Positions 37,001 through 49,793 of a stretch of DNA of 64,000 nt are shown piece after piece. Under the pieces are notes generated by a model. It made no database searches. It was not told the DNA's origin and saw only the letters and a list, made by a program, of their open reading frames with translations. This DNA is from Galbula dea (Eukaryota > Chordata > Aves > Piciformes > Galbulidae). The position numbers and the translations under genes were made by a program. The stretch's first letter is position 1. Every line of letters starts with the position of its first letter. The stretch covers positions 2,790,001-2,854,000 of the forward strand of contig VWZX01001688.1 in NCBI GenBank assembly GCA_013399015.1, read 5' to 3'.

Positions 37001-38408
37001 TTCCTATTGACTTTTTGGAAAGTTTTAAAGATAAAAGGTAGGCCAAGAGAAATATCTCTTTAGAAGAACAGAGCTAATGCAGTAAGGTAAAGCTACTGCA
37101 CTTTCTTTTTTTAAAGCAATTTAACTTTAAAATTCATATTTAACATTTTAAGTAAACCAGCCTTTACTTTAGGTCATGCAAGTAAATATGCTACTTACAC
37201 CAAAGCAACAGCCTGGGCAAATCCTCTATGTGATAAGCAAAGTAAGCAATAACAAGTAAGAACAGTAGAGTCCTCTAGGCAAGAAAAGAGTCTAATGAGC
37301 AATGACAGCACACATACCATGCTCACTTCTACTCACACACCAGTGTAGTAGCTATATTACCTTTGGTAAACTTGTTCCTAATTTCCATCAGCACGGGGAA
37401 GAAGAGAGTCAGCTGTCTTTTTTAATTGTTAAGGTGTAACGTTACTGAAGGTGCACACTTGCCAGTGCAGTGAGTTCAACTGTGCTGAATTTTCAGAGGG
37501 TGTTGGTTCAGCTCTTGTACAGAGGAGAGTGGCTTTCTCTTTGCTGCAGCTACACAGATTCTTCCTCCAGTTACCTCCAGCAGAAGTATCACCATAGCAC
37601 AGCTTGTCTTCTGCTGTGGGGAGAGTGCTCTAATAGGTCTTACCCATTTTTCAAGTTTTGTGTAAAAAGATCCACAACTTGCTTAGGAATCCTGCTGTGC
37701 TCCAGCCTGGAGCTGCCTTATCACTGAGCTGTGACATACAGCTTTGGGCACAGCAAAAGCTTGACACCATGGCCCAGAAAGCAAAGCCTTGCAGTGAATG
37801 TGCCAAGTCACATCTTTTCAAATTCACTGCTGCCCAGCCAAGGCAGGCCCTAGCTGCACCTACCCGGTTCCCCCAAGCAACCTTATGGGCAGGATATTGT
37901 ACAAATATTTGCCAAAACCTTGTCCTGGTTTCATAGCAGTTTCCTGACATTTTACTTCTAGACCAGAGCTCACGCTTCAATAAACTCCTCTCTTCTCATC
38001 TCTGCTAATTTCCAACCTCTTGGATACTGTTTAAGGCAGGGATCTAAATAAATAATCATGTTCTTACAGATGGTCATGAAAAGGCAGTCAGAGCCCCACA
38101 GCTTGGCACCTATGTAACATGAGCTCAGCCCTCATGGGACATGATGAGAGTCTATATTTAAAGAGAGAAAAAGACCCCAAACTTCATGTTTTGATGAGGA
38201 GCCAGCAACAGACACTACCAAGGAGCAAAGCCCCCAGGACAGCAGCCGTTGTTGGCTTCCTGCTAACAAAACTGCTCGTTTCCTCCTGCTGCTTACATAG
38301 GTTCGTGGCATCATGATACTACTTGGTATCAAGCTAGCAGTGGAGAACAGGCTTGTTATCACAGGTTCTTTTGAAGCCAGGCTACTTAACAACACCCACA
38401 GTTGGTCC

Positions 38409-38446
38409 ACCTTGGAGGTCTTTTCCAATGTTAATGATTCTGTGCT
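38409..38446 (+). mobile_element. CR1 terminal scrap
   Basis: Only about 38 bases: CACCTTGGAGGTCTTTTCCA then ATGTTAATGATTCTGTG, the hallmark end of a CR1 copy. Little else of the element is recognisable. Confidence 0.7.
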
Positions 38447-39022
38447 GGAGGGCAGACTCATCAGATAAGGCAGGTCTTTAGATGTGATCCACCCTCTCCT
38501 GTAAACCAAACACCTCCTATTTCATACATTGCTCCTAGTGCTGCTGCAGTTAGTCAAAAAAGCAGTGTCCCCTGCATAGGGTATCCAGCTCCACCAGAGT
38601 AAGGAACCAGCCAGAAATCCAACCCAAAGTTGGAAGGGACAGAGAAGCTCTGGCAGCAAGCTCACCCAGGCACCTAGAGCAATGCTGCTCTCAAAGCAGG
38701 TTACAAGATCAGTGGTTGAGACCACTATCCACACTATCATGACTGCCTCTTGCTACACCCCTCACCCATTGTGGTTCAGATTATAATCACAGAATCACAT
38801 CATCTCCTGGCTTCCCTGAGCAGAGACAGGTCATGTCTTTTCTTGCACCAAGTATTTTACCTCCTGGAACTATACTGCTGCTTTTAAACAGCCACGTTCC
38901 ACTTAGATTAGTCAAGCGTTGTATGCCTTCTACTTTCCAACATATCCACCATATGTCATCACATTTCCTTCTGCTCCCATTTATGTTGTCCAGCTTGCAA
39001 CTGGTTCTGCCCTCCCAACTCC

Positions 39023-39036
39023 TTTTTTTTTTTTTT
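39023..39036 (+). repeat. T14 homopolymer
   Basis: A simple T tract in a pyrimidine-rich stretch between the genes. Confidence 0.85.
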
Positions 39037-39636
39037 CATTCCTCTAGAGCATGTGGTAGAGCCTAGAGGGCAACTGTTTCCTTTCTGCTTTTACTCCCCA
39101 CTCCAAAGTATGAGCTTTTGCCAAGGGGCACCATGATTGGGCAGCACCAATGTTGGAAGGGTGCACCTTAAGGGTACACTGGTTCTGCACTGTTACCTTC
39201 CAAGCACAAAATACATTTTTTAGTTTTAGGTTGTGAGTACTGTAATCTCAACACTCTTCTTCAGGGCTGTTCTCAGAACTCTGTTTTCCTTTGCAGCCAG
39301 CATCTTTAGGCACTGGCAATTTGATATCTTAGCACTCCTTTCCCCTTCTAGAGTGATCACAGTACAGAACTTATGGCACATATTACTGTCATTCTATTTT
39401 AATGTGTGAATCAACATCCCTGGAAAGTACCTGTACCAAACCCTAGCTGTCCCCAGATCTAGAGACTTTGCCACTGTTACCTTGTGTCTGTTTTAAAGTT
39501 ACAAATGAAAGCATAATTCTAGATTATGGATTTAAACTAGAGTGAGACAGCATGCTGCCTATCAAGCTTGCTCTTCAGGAGGCAAACGCTTTGCCAGAAA
39601 AATTTAAGCACTAAGTGTGAAAAAGCCATCCCAAAA

Positions 39637-39642
39637 TTTATT
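39637..39642 (-). terminator. SALL4: Candidate SALL4 polyadenylation signal (AATAAA)
   Basis: AATAAA on the minus strand, followed downstream in the transcript by a T/GT-rich stretch (GCTTTTTCACACTTAGTGCTT region, 39606-39627). It is placed at a family-typical distance from the stop codon. ATTAAA at 39405-39400 is a possible later signal. Confidence 0.5.
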
Positions 39643-41183
39643 CTCAAAATTTCAACAGAAACGCATCAGTAGATACTCAAAACTACAGAGTTCTTAAAAG
39701 TCATACATTCACAACGCAGAAACTTGACAATTGGGATGCCTTTTGCATGGTCTATGTAACAATATCCATTTTACAGTGTAAACAGGTACTGGTATGTTCT
39801 TACTTACAAGTCCAGCAGGAAAGGCACAACTCGGCATACAGAGATCATAAGCAAGAATCAGGTGCAACAGCATTACACAAACTTTTGGTAATCTGCATTT
39901 TTGGGGCCTTCCACAAGGGAGACTGGACTTGAAGATTTCCTGCAGTCAGCCACTAGACTTCCTTCCATCATTCAGTCCTTCCATACCAAATGCTCAGTTT
40001 CCAGTCTGGTTTAGATTCCTTACACATACTGTTCCAGCAGACATTAGAGGAGTAGTGAAAGGTCTGTCCAGTAAGTTGTCAGATGCTTCCACTAATACAT
40101 CAGGTTTTGGTTTCAGATAGTGCATGGAAGCATCTGCTTGAATCTCAGTTCATTACAGTGGTCATTAATAGAAAAATAGACACTACAACTACAAAAGGAA
40201 AAATGAGGTAGATAACTTAGAATCCAGATGACTATCCCAGCAACCTTCATACAATACACACGGATCATTAATCACCATTTTGGCAGAATGCAAGTTCACA
40301 GACTACCAAAAAACTTAATGACCAGAGCAGGAATGCCATCCAAAAACCCACAAACATTTAACCTAAGCATGAATACTTCATATTTAAATACAGGTTTACA
40401 CAGATTGATCTTCTAAATTACCCAAATGAAAAAAATAAAAATAAAAAATACTCTTGCTAAGGAAACCAGTTCCCATGCCAAATTGCAACAGTCACCTGAG
40501 ATTCCTTGCAGAGCTTTTAGACCTGACTTCCCAAGGCAAGTCTTCCCTTTCAAGAGAGAGAAAAACCAAAACCCAAAAAAACACAACAAAAAAAAGTATA
40601 TACATACCCACCCATGCTTGTTTGGGGCTCTCAGTATTGAAATAAAACATCCAGGAAAAACTGCACATCTTTGGAAGTAGGAGTTTTGGCACTATATTTG
40701 AAGGACTGTCCTACTAGTAGTATTAAATAAGCAGCAGTCAACAACAAAGAATTAATTCCTTAGGAGCAGTGATTAAAGAAAAACAGCAACTTTCTTTTCA
40801 CAGAACTTGAGGGGGAGGGAAAAATTTAAAAAAAAACTGTCATTTTTTATAGCTCTTTTAGTAAAAAGTACATTCTGAAACCACACAGAGCCAAAAATCC
40901 AAACAGAAAAACTATTTCTAAGAGGGTGGCAGACATTCTAGGATATTTACCCGCATTAATAGTTTTCATTTCTCATCAGTTAATAGAAGCTTTTCCATCA
41001 ACAGTAGGTTGTTTCCACTCTTTGTAAAACCTCCAAGTATTTCACTCTAAACAAAGAAGTAAATATTCTAACCTTTGGAATTTCAAGTTGCAGAAACTTC
41101 TGTAAGGCTGTACACATTAAAGTCACACGTTAAGAACTACTTTGCAAGACCCGCATCTTTCCAAATAGAAGGAAATCCTATTC

Positions 41184-41189
41184 TTTATT
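41184..41189 (-). terminator. SALL4: Possible proximal SALL4 polyadenylation signal
   Basis: AATAAA about 175 bases after the stop codon on the minus strand. If used it would give a short 3' UTR lacking the let-7 and Pumilio sites. No other evidence. Confidence 0.3.
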
Positions 41190-41364
41190 ATTTACTATTT
41201 GCAAAGCAATATCATGATTGTACTCTGGGCAACTCTTACAAAGACAACCATAAAATCATTTGCACGTCAATAGGAAAATAGGAGGCTGAAGTGGAATCTC
41301 TTAAAAATATAGGCTTGTGTATATATATATTTGTTCTTTCTGTAGGTCAACTTCACTACAGTTT

Positions 41365-41787
41365 TTAACTAACAGCAATTTTGTTCTCCTCTATGAAGTG
41401 AGGGAATTGGTGTTTTGGCACACTGTCTGCAGCAGCACCACTGGCCTTCTCTGTATCAGAACTAGTCCCAGACTGGGTCCCATCTGTTTTGGAGACTGTA
41501 GCAGTATTTATTGCCGAACCACCCCCAATGGTGACTGGAAGGGTAGGTAAGCCACCACTCTGGATCACCGAGATCTCGTTAGTCTTCATTGCTATGCCAT
41601 TGCTGAGTACCGCTGCATATTGATTCCATACTGTGGGGTCAATGCTCACTGAAGGAGGCATTATATCCTTTGGAAACATTTCAGATACCTTCTTGGGATC
41701 ATTCCCCAGCAGAGCCATGGGGTTATCAATAGAAAGCCTTCTTCCCCGCCTGGCAGAGTTATTCCACATGTGAGTTCCTACATGGAC
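41365..41787 (-). CDS. SALL4: SALL4 coding exon 4 with stop
   Basis: Encodes residues 972-1111: VHVGTH finishes the last finger, then NNSARRGRRLSIDNPMALLG, and the conserved C-terminus ending ENKIAVS, stop TAA. The acceptor is CTTCTGGAAG, after a good T-rich tract. The open frame runs upstream into the intron, but the SALL family sequence starts exactly at the acceptor. Confidence 0.96.
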   Translation of the reverse strand, partial: VHVGTHMWNNSARRGRRLSIDNPMALLGNDPKKVSEMFPKDIMPPSVSIDPTVWNQYAAVLSNGIAMKTNEISVIQSGGLPTLPVTIGGGSAINTATVSKTDGTQSGTSSDTEKASGAAADSVPKHQFPHFIEENKIAVS

Positions 41788-44700
41788 CTTCCAGAAGTGG
41801 AGAAAAAAAGCGAAGAGAATCATTAATACCGAAGTTCTTCTATGGTATACAGAAGTTCTGCTTTGCCTACAGCCAAGCTGCTTAAAAGAAATCACTTAAG
41901 CTGGCTAGTTCTTATCCTTGTTCCCTTCCTGGCATGTGTAAGATAACAGTCATTCTACTGCCTGACATCACCATGGCTCTCCAGAGTTTACTGCTAAAGT
42001 GCTTGGATTGTGTTTTTACACTTATTTTAAGTGGCATTGGCAAAGATGTCAACACAGTAAAGATCTGCTGTGAACAGACTACAAAAATACTAGTTAATGC
42101 AAAAAACCTCACCAAGGAATTTGGAAGAGAAGTTACACACAAGCTAAAATTTTCCACACCACAAACACACTGCTAGTGCTTCCAGTGAGTCACTGTTCAA
42201 ACTGCAGAGTATTTTCCACCCCATTGGCATTTATGCAAGCAGACTGAAGAGCCTGAAGAGGTTCTCATGGGAAGTGAGAAGCCTCCATGCAAGTGAGGTA
42301 GCTGCAAGTGCCTTACAGGGCAAATGGATTAATCTGACAATAAGGACAGACTTGAAGCACTTCTTCAGCAAGTGCTTAGACACAAGTAGTTTGTGCCATC
42401 TTGGGATCACCCTCTCTGCTTTACCTCTTCTCCTCCTGCATGGTGCTTCAAGCAACGTTGTATAATGAACATGTTCTGTAGGCATCACTTTGTAGCATTC
42501 AGTCTATGAAACCATTGTCTTGGCCAAATACAAACAAAGATAAAGCAATCTGCTTTGCAAGTGCTAAGCCTTCCCCACCATCCAAAAAAGGAAAGTCAAG
42601 GACAGTAGCAAAGACTTCTGAGTTATCTCCCTTGTTTAGAAAGTTGTGTGAAGAAACTCAGGAGGGAGACACAAGGTCAAATACAACCATTTGAGGAACT
42701 AAACAAAGATTGAAGTTGTCCTCAAAAGCAGGGCAAACATTAGCAAAAGACTTTCCCTCTCTCACATGACCTTCCCTAGCAAAGGGGATCACAATGTAAG
42801 AGTGAACTTACCTTCAGGTTTCCTTTTGTGGTAAAGGCTCTCCCACAGATGGTGCAGGCAAATGGCTTTTCACCAGTATGGGTCCGTTCATGGATCTGAA
42901 GGGCACTGGCAGAGGAAAAGTTTTTCCCACACGTAGTGCAGATGTGCTGTTTGGCGGGACGGCAGAATTTTGGTCGTGGCACAAGGAGAGGGGCAACACC
43001 AGAGGAGAGAGCTGGTGGGCCAATGAAATGGCTAGTGCTAATGGGACGCTCACTGGGCATCTCCATTTTTATGAGGGCTGGTGGGGTTCTAACAAAAGCA
43101 GCTGGAATACTACTGCGACCTGGAAAGAAAGCAAAGATAACATTTGTCCCAACCTCCCTCTGTTTCCAAGCTTAAGTCAGACCAAGATATCAGAGGCTTT
43201 GCCTTTGGAGCTACATGTGCCTGAAGAACATCCCTGCAAATCCCTCCAAAGACATGGCAGGGCTGCTATTACACTTGCTGGGGTGATCTGAAAGAAATCA
43301 GCTCATCTCTGTTTTTGTTGGTGAGCTTAGGAGTTAGAAAGTCTCACTTTCAGGTCAAATTTAAATCAGTACTAACCTCAATGCTAGAGAGTTTGGAAAC
43401 CCCACAAAAGATCCCGGAGTTTTAATGTCACATTCGATTAAGCAGTTTTCCAAGAAATACAAATATGTATCTTTAGAGAGCCACAGAGTGCTATCAGGTG
43501 AGCCCATAAAAGATATTAACTGCACAGCCTGTTTATGTTAAGGACATCTATGCTACCCCTTGCAGGAGATAACAGCACTTCAAGTCTTTAAATTTTGTTC
43601 AATTTTCAGACTGAGTCAGGAAAATTTCCGAGGGCGTATGCCCCTATCCTAATAGAAAAGGAAGAGAGAAATGCTGAGAACGTTTTGATTCCTCTTGGTC
43701 CTTTTAGAGATGGCTTTCCTCCAGTCCTAGTACCCCACTCCCAAGTTACCACCAGCATTTCATATTACTTACCATATTCTCCATTTGCAAAGTGTAACCC
43801 AGGCTCTTCTTTAATGACCTTTCGACCTATATTGCCATAAGTTAAATCCAAAGCACCAACAACCCCTTCTATTTCTGCAGAAGTGTTCTCAGGACCCTCA
43901 GATTTATTTCCTATGCCTGTATCTTCCTGATTGTTGAAGCTGGGTGACTTTGACCTTATGCTCTCAGCTTGGCTGTTGGCTGGGGACAGAGCCTGGAGCG
44001 ATGCAGACTCTGAGGCAGCAGGACTCCTGCCATTCTGATAATCTGGATCCCCTGCCACAGAAGATGAATCATTTGTCATACCATCACTTTCTGCTGAGCC
44101 ATTGTCACTAGACTTCAAGCTGCTTTGCCGCTGCAAGTTCAAAGCAGAGTTGACAATCTTAATTTGATTCTCCAGTGCTGCAATACCAGAGAAAGTGGCT
44201 GCTGCAGCTGGCGATTCTGACTGTCCATCGTATGGAGTAGGAGGTTTTGAAGAACTCCTAGGGCCATCTTGAGAGTCCAGATCCTCTTCCATCTCTATGC
44301 TTTCCACAGTCTCGTCTGGGCGACTCACATCTCCGTTCTTCTCAGCCACAGTAGGATCCACATCTGTATTGTCGCAGGTGTTTTCTGGCATTGGTGTATT
44401 GGGGATTTGTCCCCCCATATGCATGCGGATATGCTGCTGCAACACAACTGCATTTGTAAACTTCTTCTGGCAAATAGGACATGAATGTTGCATCTTCAAA
44501 GGAGTATTGGCCCGGTGCACACCATAATGAGTTTTAAGGTTCCCTTTAGTGGAGAAGGCACGGCCACAGATTTTACACTTGAATGGCCTCTCTCCAGTGT
44601 GAGTACGATAATGCATTTTGAGTGAACTCTGGCAGCTCAGCACTCTGTGACAGATCAGGCACTCATTGGGGTCAGCAGTGGATTTGTCAATATTTTCAAC

Positions 44701-47700
44701 TAGTTGCTGAAGCTTCGATGTTTCTGAGCCTTGTTCATTTGACCCACTTACATGGAAGATGCTCACATTGCAGGTAGCTTGCGGTGAACTCAAGTTCTGT
44801 TCTATTCCTGATTCATGACCAACTGCCCCTGATGAGGAAGAGCCAACCTCATTATCTGGAGAAGGCCCTGACTGCAGGTCACTTGAGAATGTACCAGGCA
44901 AAGACTCCTTAATGCCTGCTAGGTTGGAGATGGTCTGAGGTGCACTGGTGGCTGCAGAGGTAGGCATAGTTGTTAGGAGAGGTTTGCTGTCCACGATTAG
45001 GTTAGATTCATCCAGTGGCACAGACATCCCATATGGGATTCCAGTGCTAGTGGGAACATTGTCCAGGTGCTCAGGAACCGGGTAGGGATTCATCTTTATG
45101 TGAGGGTATTTGTCTTTGTGACGCTGAAAATGCACTTTAAGGTTTCCTTTGGTTGTAAAGCGGTTACCACAAATGTTACACTTGTAGGGTCTTTCACCAG
45201 TGTGGGAACGGAGGTGGATCTGCAGGGCACTGTCATTACCAAAGACCTTGCCGCAGAATTTACATTTGTGTTTGAAGAACGGCTCTTCTGCATTTGGTTT
45301 GCTTTCAGACACACTTATGTTGGGAGGTTTTCCCTTCCCCTTCTTTGAGGAATCTATTACAGAAGAAACTGCGGAAAGTGGATTTTGAAAGATGACAGAA
45401 TTCGATGACTGAGGTAGCAAAGGATTCGGGAACCGAGAAATGGAGCCTGGGAGGCTTCTGCTTGCCTCTGGCTTCAAAGGGAAGGATGAGGAAAGCCCAG
45501 CAGCCAGCGAGCTGGCTGCTGCAACGCCAGTGTTAGAATGAGGTAGTTTTCCTTGCTTCAAGGATTCCAGTGATAGGCTCTGGCTTCCAGCTTTTTGTCC
45601 GATTAGAGCAACAGCAGCCGACAGCTGCTGAGACATGTGAGCGCCCAGAGCTTTTAGTGGATCAGTAGCAGCTGCTATAGAAGGATGCAGGGCATGGGGA
45701 GCCATCATGGCAATCTGAATGCGAATTTGCTCCGTCAGCTGAATTTGCTGGAGTTGCTGCTGCTGCAAACACACAAGCTGCTCCAGGATCATGGGGATAG
45801 CATTAAAACTGGCTGCTGAAGAAGAGATGGCATCGGCTGTCCGCTGGTTCACAGCCACTTTAGTGCCACGTATCGTCTGCAAAGTCACATTAGTGTTTGG
45901 TACTTTGGATTTTGGTAGATAGCTTAGCCCAGGAGCCGCAGGTGTGACAGGGGGTTCTATCTTAAGGTACATTCCTCCTACTGATTCAGCATCCATTTTT
46001 CCTTCTCTCTTTTCCATAGAACCAGTACAGCCCTTTGCCTGAATGTCCTTGCGTGTCCTGCTATCCATTCGATCACTTGGAAAGCTCCCTAGAGAAGCTT
46101 CAGAGAAGCTTTCAGGGGGTACTGTTCCCTCACTGTCATTCATGATTAGAACAGGTGGATTTTTAGTGCAATTTTTCTTATGCTCAAGGAATTCAGAGAG
46201 ATCAAAGAATTCCGCACAGCATTTCTCACAGATCTTGGTTTCCTCTGTGCGGCACCTTTTGGAACTCATTTCACCATCTCCGTCACCTGGGACGTCTTGT
46301 GGACTCCCTTAAAATAAAAGAAATTCACATTATTAATAGCTAGATTTAAACTGAGTATTTCTTTTTCTGAAGATCACTGACTTCACTCACATTGCAAGTT
46401 CAAAGATAAAGACACTGAAATCTAAGTTTGTGGATCAATCTGAAGTCCTACTCTTTGTTTTGCTGCTAATTCATTTGCAGTCCCAAGGAAATCTGCATCT
46501 TAATTCAGTTTTCCATAAAAACAATTATATAAAAGGAATCCCACAAGCCTTGGTGGAAAGAGATTTATCACAAATCCCTTTATGCAGCTAAAGGGACAGT
46601 GCAGCAAGGTACCTAGCACCTGCAAAACAGCTTGAAAGGACCATGACTCAAGGAAGACAGAGGGTATCGTAACATTGAGCAAAACATCATATAAACCTAT
46701 TTTGTTTGTACTTCAGCTTGTAATCCTTAGTTAACCATATCACAGAAATACTTAAGATTGTTAACACAAGGCCTTCAGTTCTTAGTTGTATGCTGATCTA
46801 TTAAATCACATTCACTCCACCATTATGAAGGTAATTACTACAGAACAGAGCTGACAAAAGCAAATTAAGTCCCATATTAAAATTTAAATACTTCAAAAGC
46901 ACATAAAACACCTCTAAAAAAAATACAGTAGTAAAGATGATACAATTTATTTACAGAACGCCACAGGTAGGTACAAGCCTACATGGATACTGATGACTAT
47001 TTGAGAGTAAAGCAACAAGTCCTGCTTGCAAAACAGTCACTTGCTCAGTTGCTTAGACCTGCTCAGAATGCCTTGTTTAGTTGCATCTGCAACTTACTCA
47101 CTTTTAGGGAGGAGGGAGGAAAGCAAACCTAGTCTGTATGTTCACTCCAGTCCTTCCTCCACCAGCACCCCTCAGATTAGACAGAACGTAATTTGCACAT
47201 GGATAAAAACAACCACCGTTCAGGGAAATATCAGAAGGGGAAGAGAGGTTGAGAAATTTTATGCCAAAACAGGATGTTTTTGCTCAGTGTATCTACCCTT
47301 CAAATAACAAAGTTGCATCTAGCTCAAGATGAGCAAGCATTCAGAGCACTGGAGGCGAGAGTATTCAGGAGGTAAAACTTGAGGGTCATAGAGCTGCAGG
47401 GGAAGCGAGAAGCACTGCAGATATATTGCAGCATCCATCAGCTGAAATGTCCCATTACTCACACAAATTGGTCCAATTCTGATAGGTGCCAAGGCTGCAG
47501 TAACCATGTACCTCACCTCCTGCACACCGAACAGTGCACACTGCAGACCTCAACCACAACGGAAAATTTGTGTTATGAGATCTCTCCTATCCAGGTCTTG
47601 CATCTCCAGTAACTCATCTCGGGGCTCAGCTCTGATTCCATGTTACTAGCAGGCACCGTTCTACATGGGGAACCAGAGACTCTGCAAGCACAGGACCTAC

Positions 47701-49762
47701 TTGCGGCTTTCATTTGAAAGGTGTAACTGAACCGCACATCTGATACATGCATATATCCTGTACATAGCAGGGTGGAGGGGAAGCATGTCCAAGCAACACC
47801 TCAAGCATGTTGACTTACTGTTTCAGGGTAGTGTAAAAGCTCTGTAATGGAGAATATTGAAAACCTTTACATTCGTCAGGTTAAGAAGGGTATTACATAT
47901 ACATTCAACAAATCAAACTTCAACTGTAACTGTGATTGACAGAAAGTGCATATGAAGGTTTTTTCTTAAAAATCAAACAAGTTGATCAATTAAAACCCCC
48001 ACGTATCAGAGGCCTGTTGTGCTGTAGTCTGCACAGCAATAAATCCCAATCCAGATAGATGCGATTCTGTTAGTCACATACTCTGCAGGGTTACATGTCC
48101 TTGAAGGGGGAGGAAAGGTATACTCTGAACAGCCATGATAAAACTGCTTGGATCCCTCATATCTAAACAGGGAGAATTAAATACTTTTCATCCCTGCTCC
48201 TTCGGCCCAACCAACCAAAAGAAGTGAAAGAATTAATAAACAGTACAATTTTAGCATACATTTTCCACTCCAAATATCATTAAATTGATGCCTTTGAATT
48301 AACTCTACGGAAAAAAAACACACAGATATCTAGTGTGCAGACAAATACAACTAGTACGTGATTCAGAACTTGGTAAATAAAAAGCGTCAAGTGAGGTCAA
48401 GAATGATGTTTTTAAGCTCCTCTTTGGAAAGTTTCAGCAGATATAATGGGAAATAAAGCACTAGTGTTGAAGAAAGACAATCTTCCGTAACTACTCTGCA
48501 TGCTTATCTGAGAGGTCTGACCGCTCTCCTAAGCATTTCCATCCATCCATCCAACACGTGGTTCACAGAAGAGCTTAAAACATCAAAATCACCTTTCCAA
48601 ATCCTTTAGCATTCAGGGCTTTAATAGTCCAATCTTCCAGGCCAAACTACAGTTTCCCTGTGTTGCAAAATAACCTTAGGTTTTACTTTAGAAAGCACAA
48701 AGCTCTTCCTTCCACAGTCTGTCCTCTGTGAACACATGCATTTCACACTGCAGTTTGCACCTCTGCAATGATCATGCAAGAAGTTTCAAGTAGAGTAGAA
48801 ATATCTGCATGAAAGACTGCTGCCCACCCCAAGGAGATATTCCAGGATAACTATGTCTATACAAGTCCTCAAACTTTAACTGCTTCAAAGCATCTCATCA
48901 TTCATCTCTCTTCCCTTGGTAGCGCTTCCTTATTTTTCCACTTTTCCATGGGAAAAAAAACACACTAAATTCAAAGCCCGTTTTCTGATCTCCAGAATAA
49001 ACCCATGCATATTTTTTTATAATTCCGAGGGCCTCCATATGCAGCTTTCCTGGTCCTAAGCAACAGCTGCCACCTCAGAGGAAGAAAGTCCAGTAAACTG
49101 AATGCACCTGTGTTAGGCAGAAACAGGCAGGTTAGAAGCCCTGCCCCTGCCCACTCTCGCTGCCACACAATTTAGTTTCCAGTTCCTCTGTCTGACAGCA
49201 AGGAACTAGCTCAGAACTTCAAAAATTCAATTTACAGCTTGCACCGACTTGCTGCATGACAAATGGGGAAAAGTTATGCCCTATTTTCCCTTCTACCTTC
49301 GAGGAAGCGATTTATTAATTCGCTTTTTCTATCTCAAAAATGTGGGCTTTTTTTTTTACTATACAGTTAGTAGAAGCAGGACACTTGGTTGTTGTGTAGT
49401 AGCTGGAATAACAAATGAGCATTTTACTGTTTCTTTAAAAAACAAAAAACACAAACCCAAACAGCTTCTCTGAAACTCTTCGTCTTGATTTCTAGCAACA
49501 TCCTCTTCCCCAGCCTCGAAGAACCAAGAGCCTTCAATCAGAGCACCTCAATTACCCCAACCCCTGCCCTCTCCCCCGCAGTTATCATTGACGTGAACTT
49601 AACGGTCAGCAATCGTGGGGCTTCACCACAGGAAACCTCCCCGAGCAGCCAGCTTTGTCCACATACTGTACGAGGATTTACCGAGGAGCAAAGCGCTGCC
49701 ACAACTGCTTGTGCACTTCACTTAACCCTCTCCAAAGGCTTCCCAGGGATAAGACTTCTACC

Positions 49763-49793
<31 letters not shown>

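Larger units (their letters stand above)
28372..39619. other. ATP9A-SALL4 intergenic region
   Basis: Beyond the ATP9A promoter (to about 28.8 kb) I see no coding exon or RNA gene. Contents: two CR1 remnants, a T14 run (39023-39036), AT-rich blocks at about 32.64-32.76 kb and 34.38-35.02 kb with the look of conserved non-coding sequence, and an inverted pair of GATA-type sites (34940-35020). The short ATP9A-SALL4 distance fits the known tetrapod layout. Confidence 0.75.
39620..41364 (-). other. SALL4: SALL4 3' UTR (inferred extent)
   Basis: From the SALL4 stop codon (TAA, 41367-41365) down to just past an AATAAA at 39642-39637 on the minus strand, about 1.75 kb, comparable with mammalian SALL4 3' UTRs. 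It contains an 8-mer let-7 site (40211-40204) and a Pumilio-type TGTATATA (40604-40597). An earlier AATAAA (41189-41184) could give a very short UTR. The extent is inference from signals only. Confidence 0.55.

Noticed and set aside
38780..38810. ATAATCACAGAATCACAT as a reverse CR1 end
   Set aside because: Only about 15 bases resemble a CR1 terminus; the sequence after it does not.
42776..43066. Continuation of SALL4 exon 3 frame past GNLK
   Set aside because: The real exon ends at the GTAAGT donor; the extra residues are intron read-through, and exon 4 supplies the missing finger histidines.
43765..46269. SALL1 or SALL3 instead of SALL4
   Set aside because: The middle and C-terminal sequence, the four-exon layout, and ATP9A next door fit SALL4.
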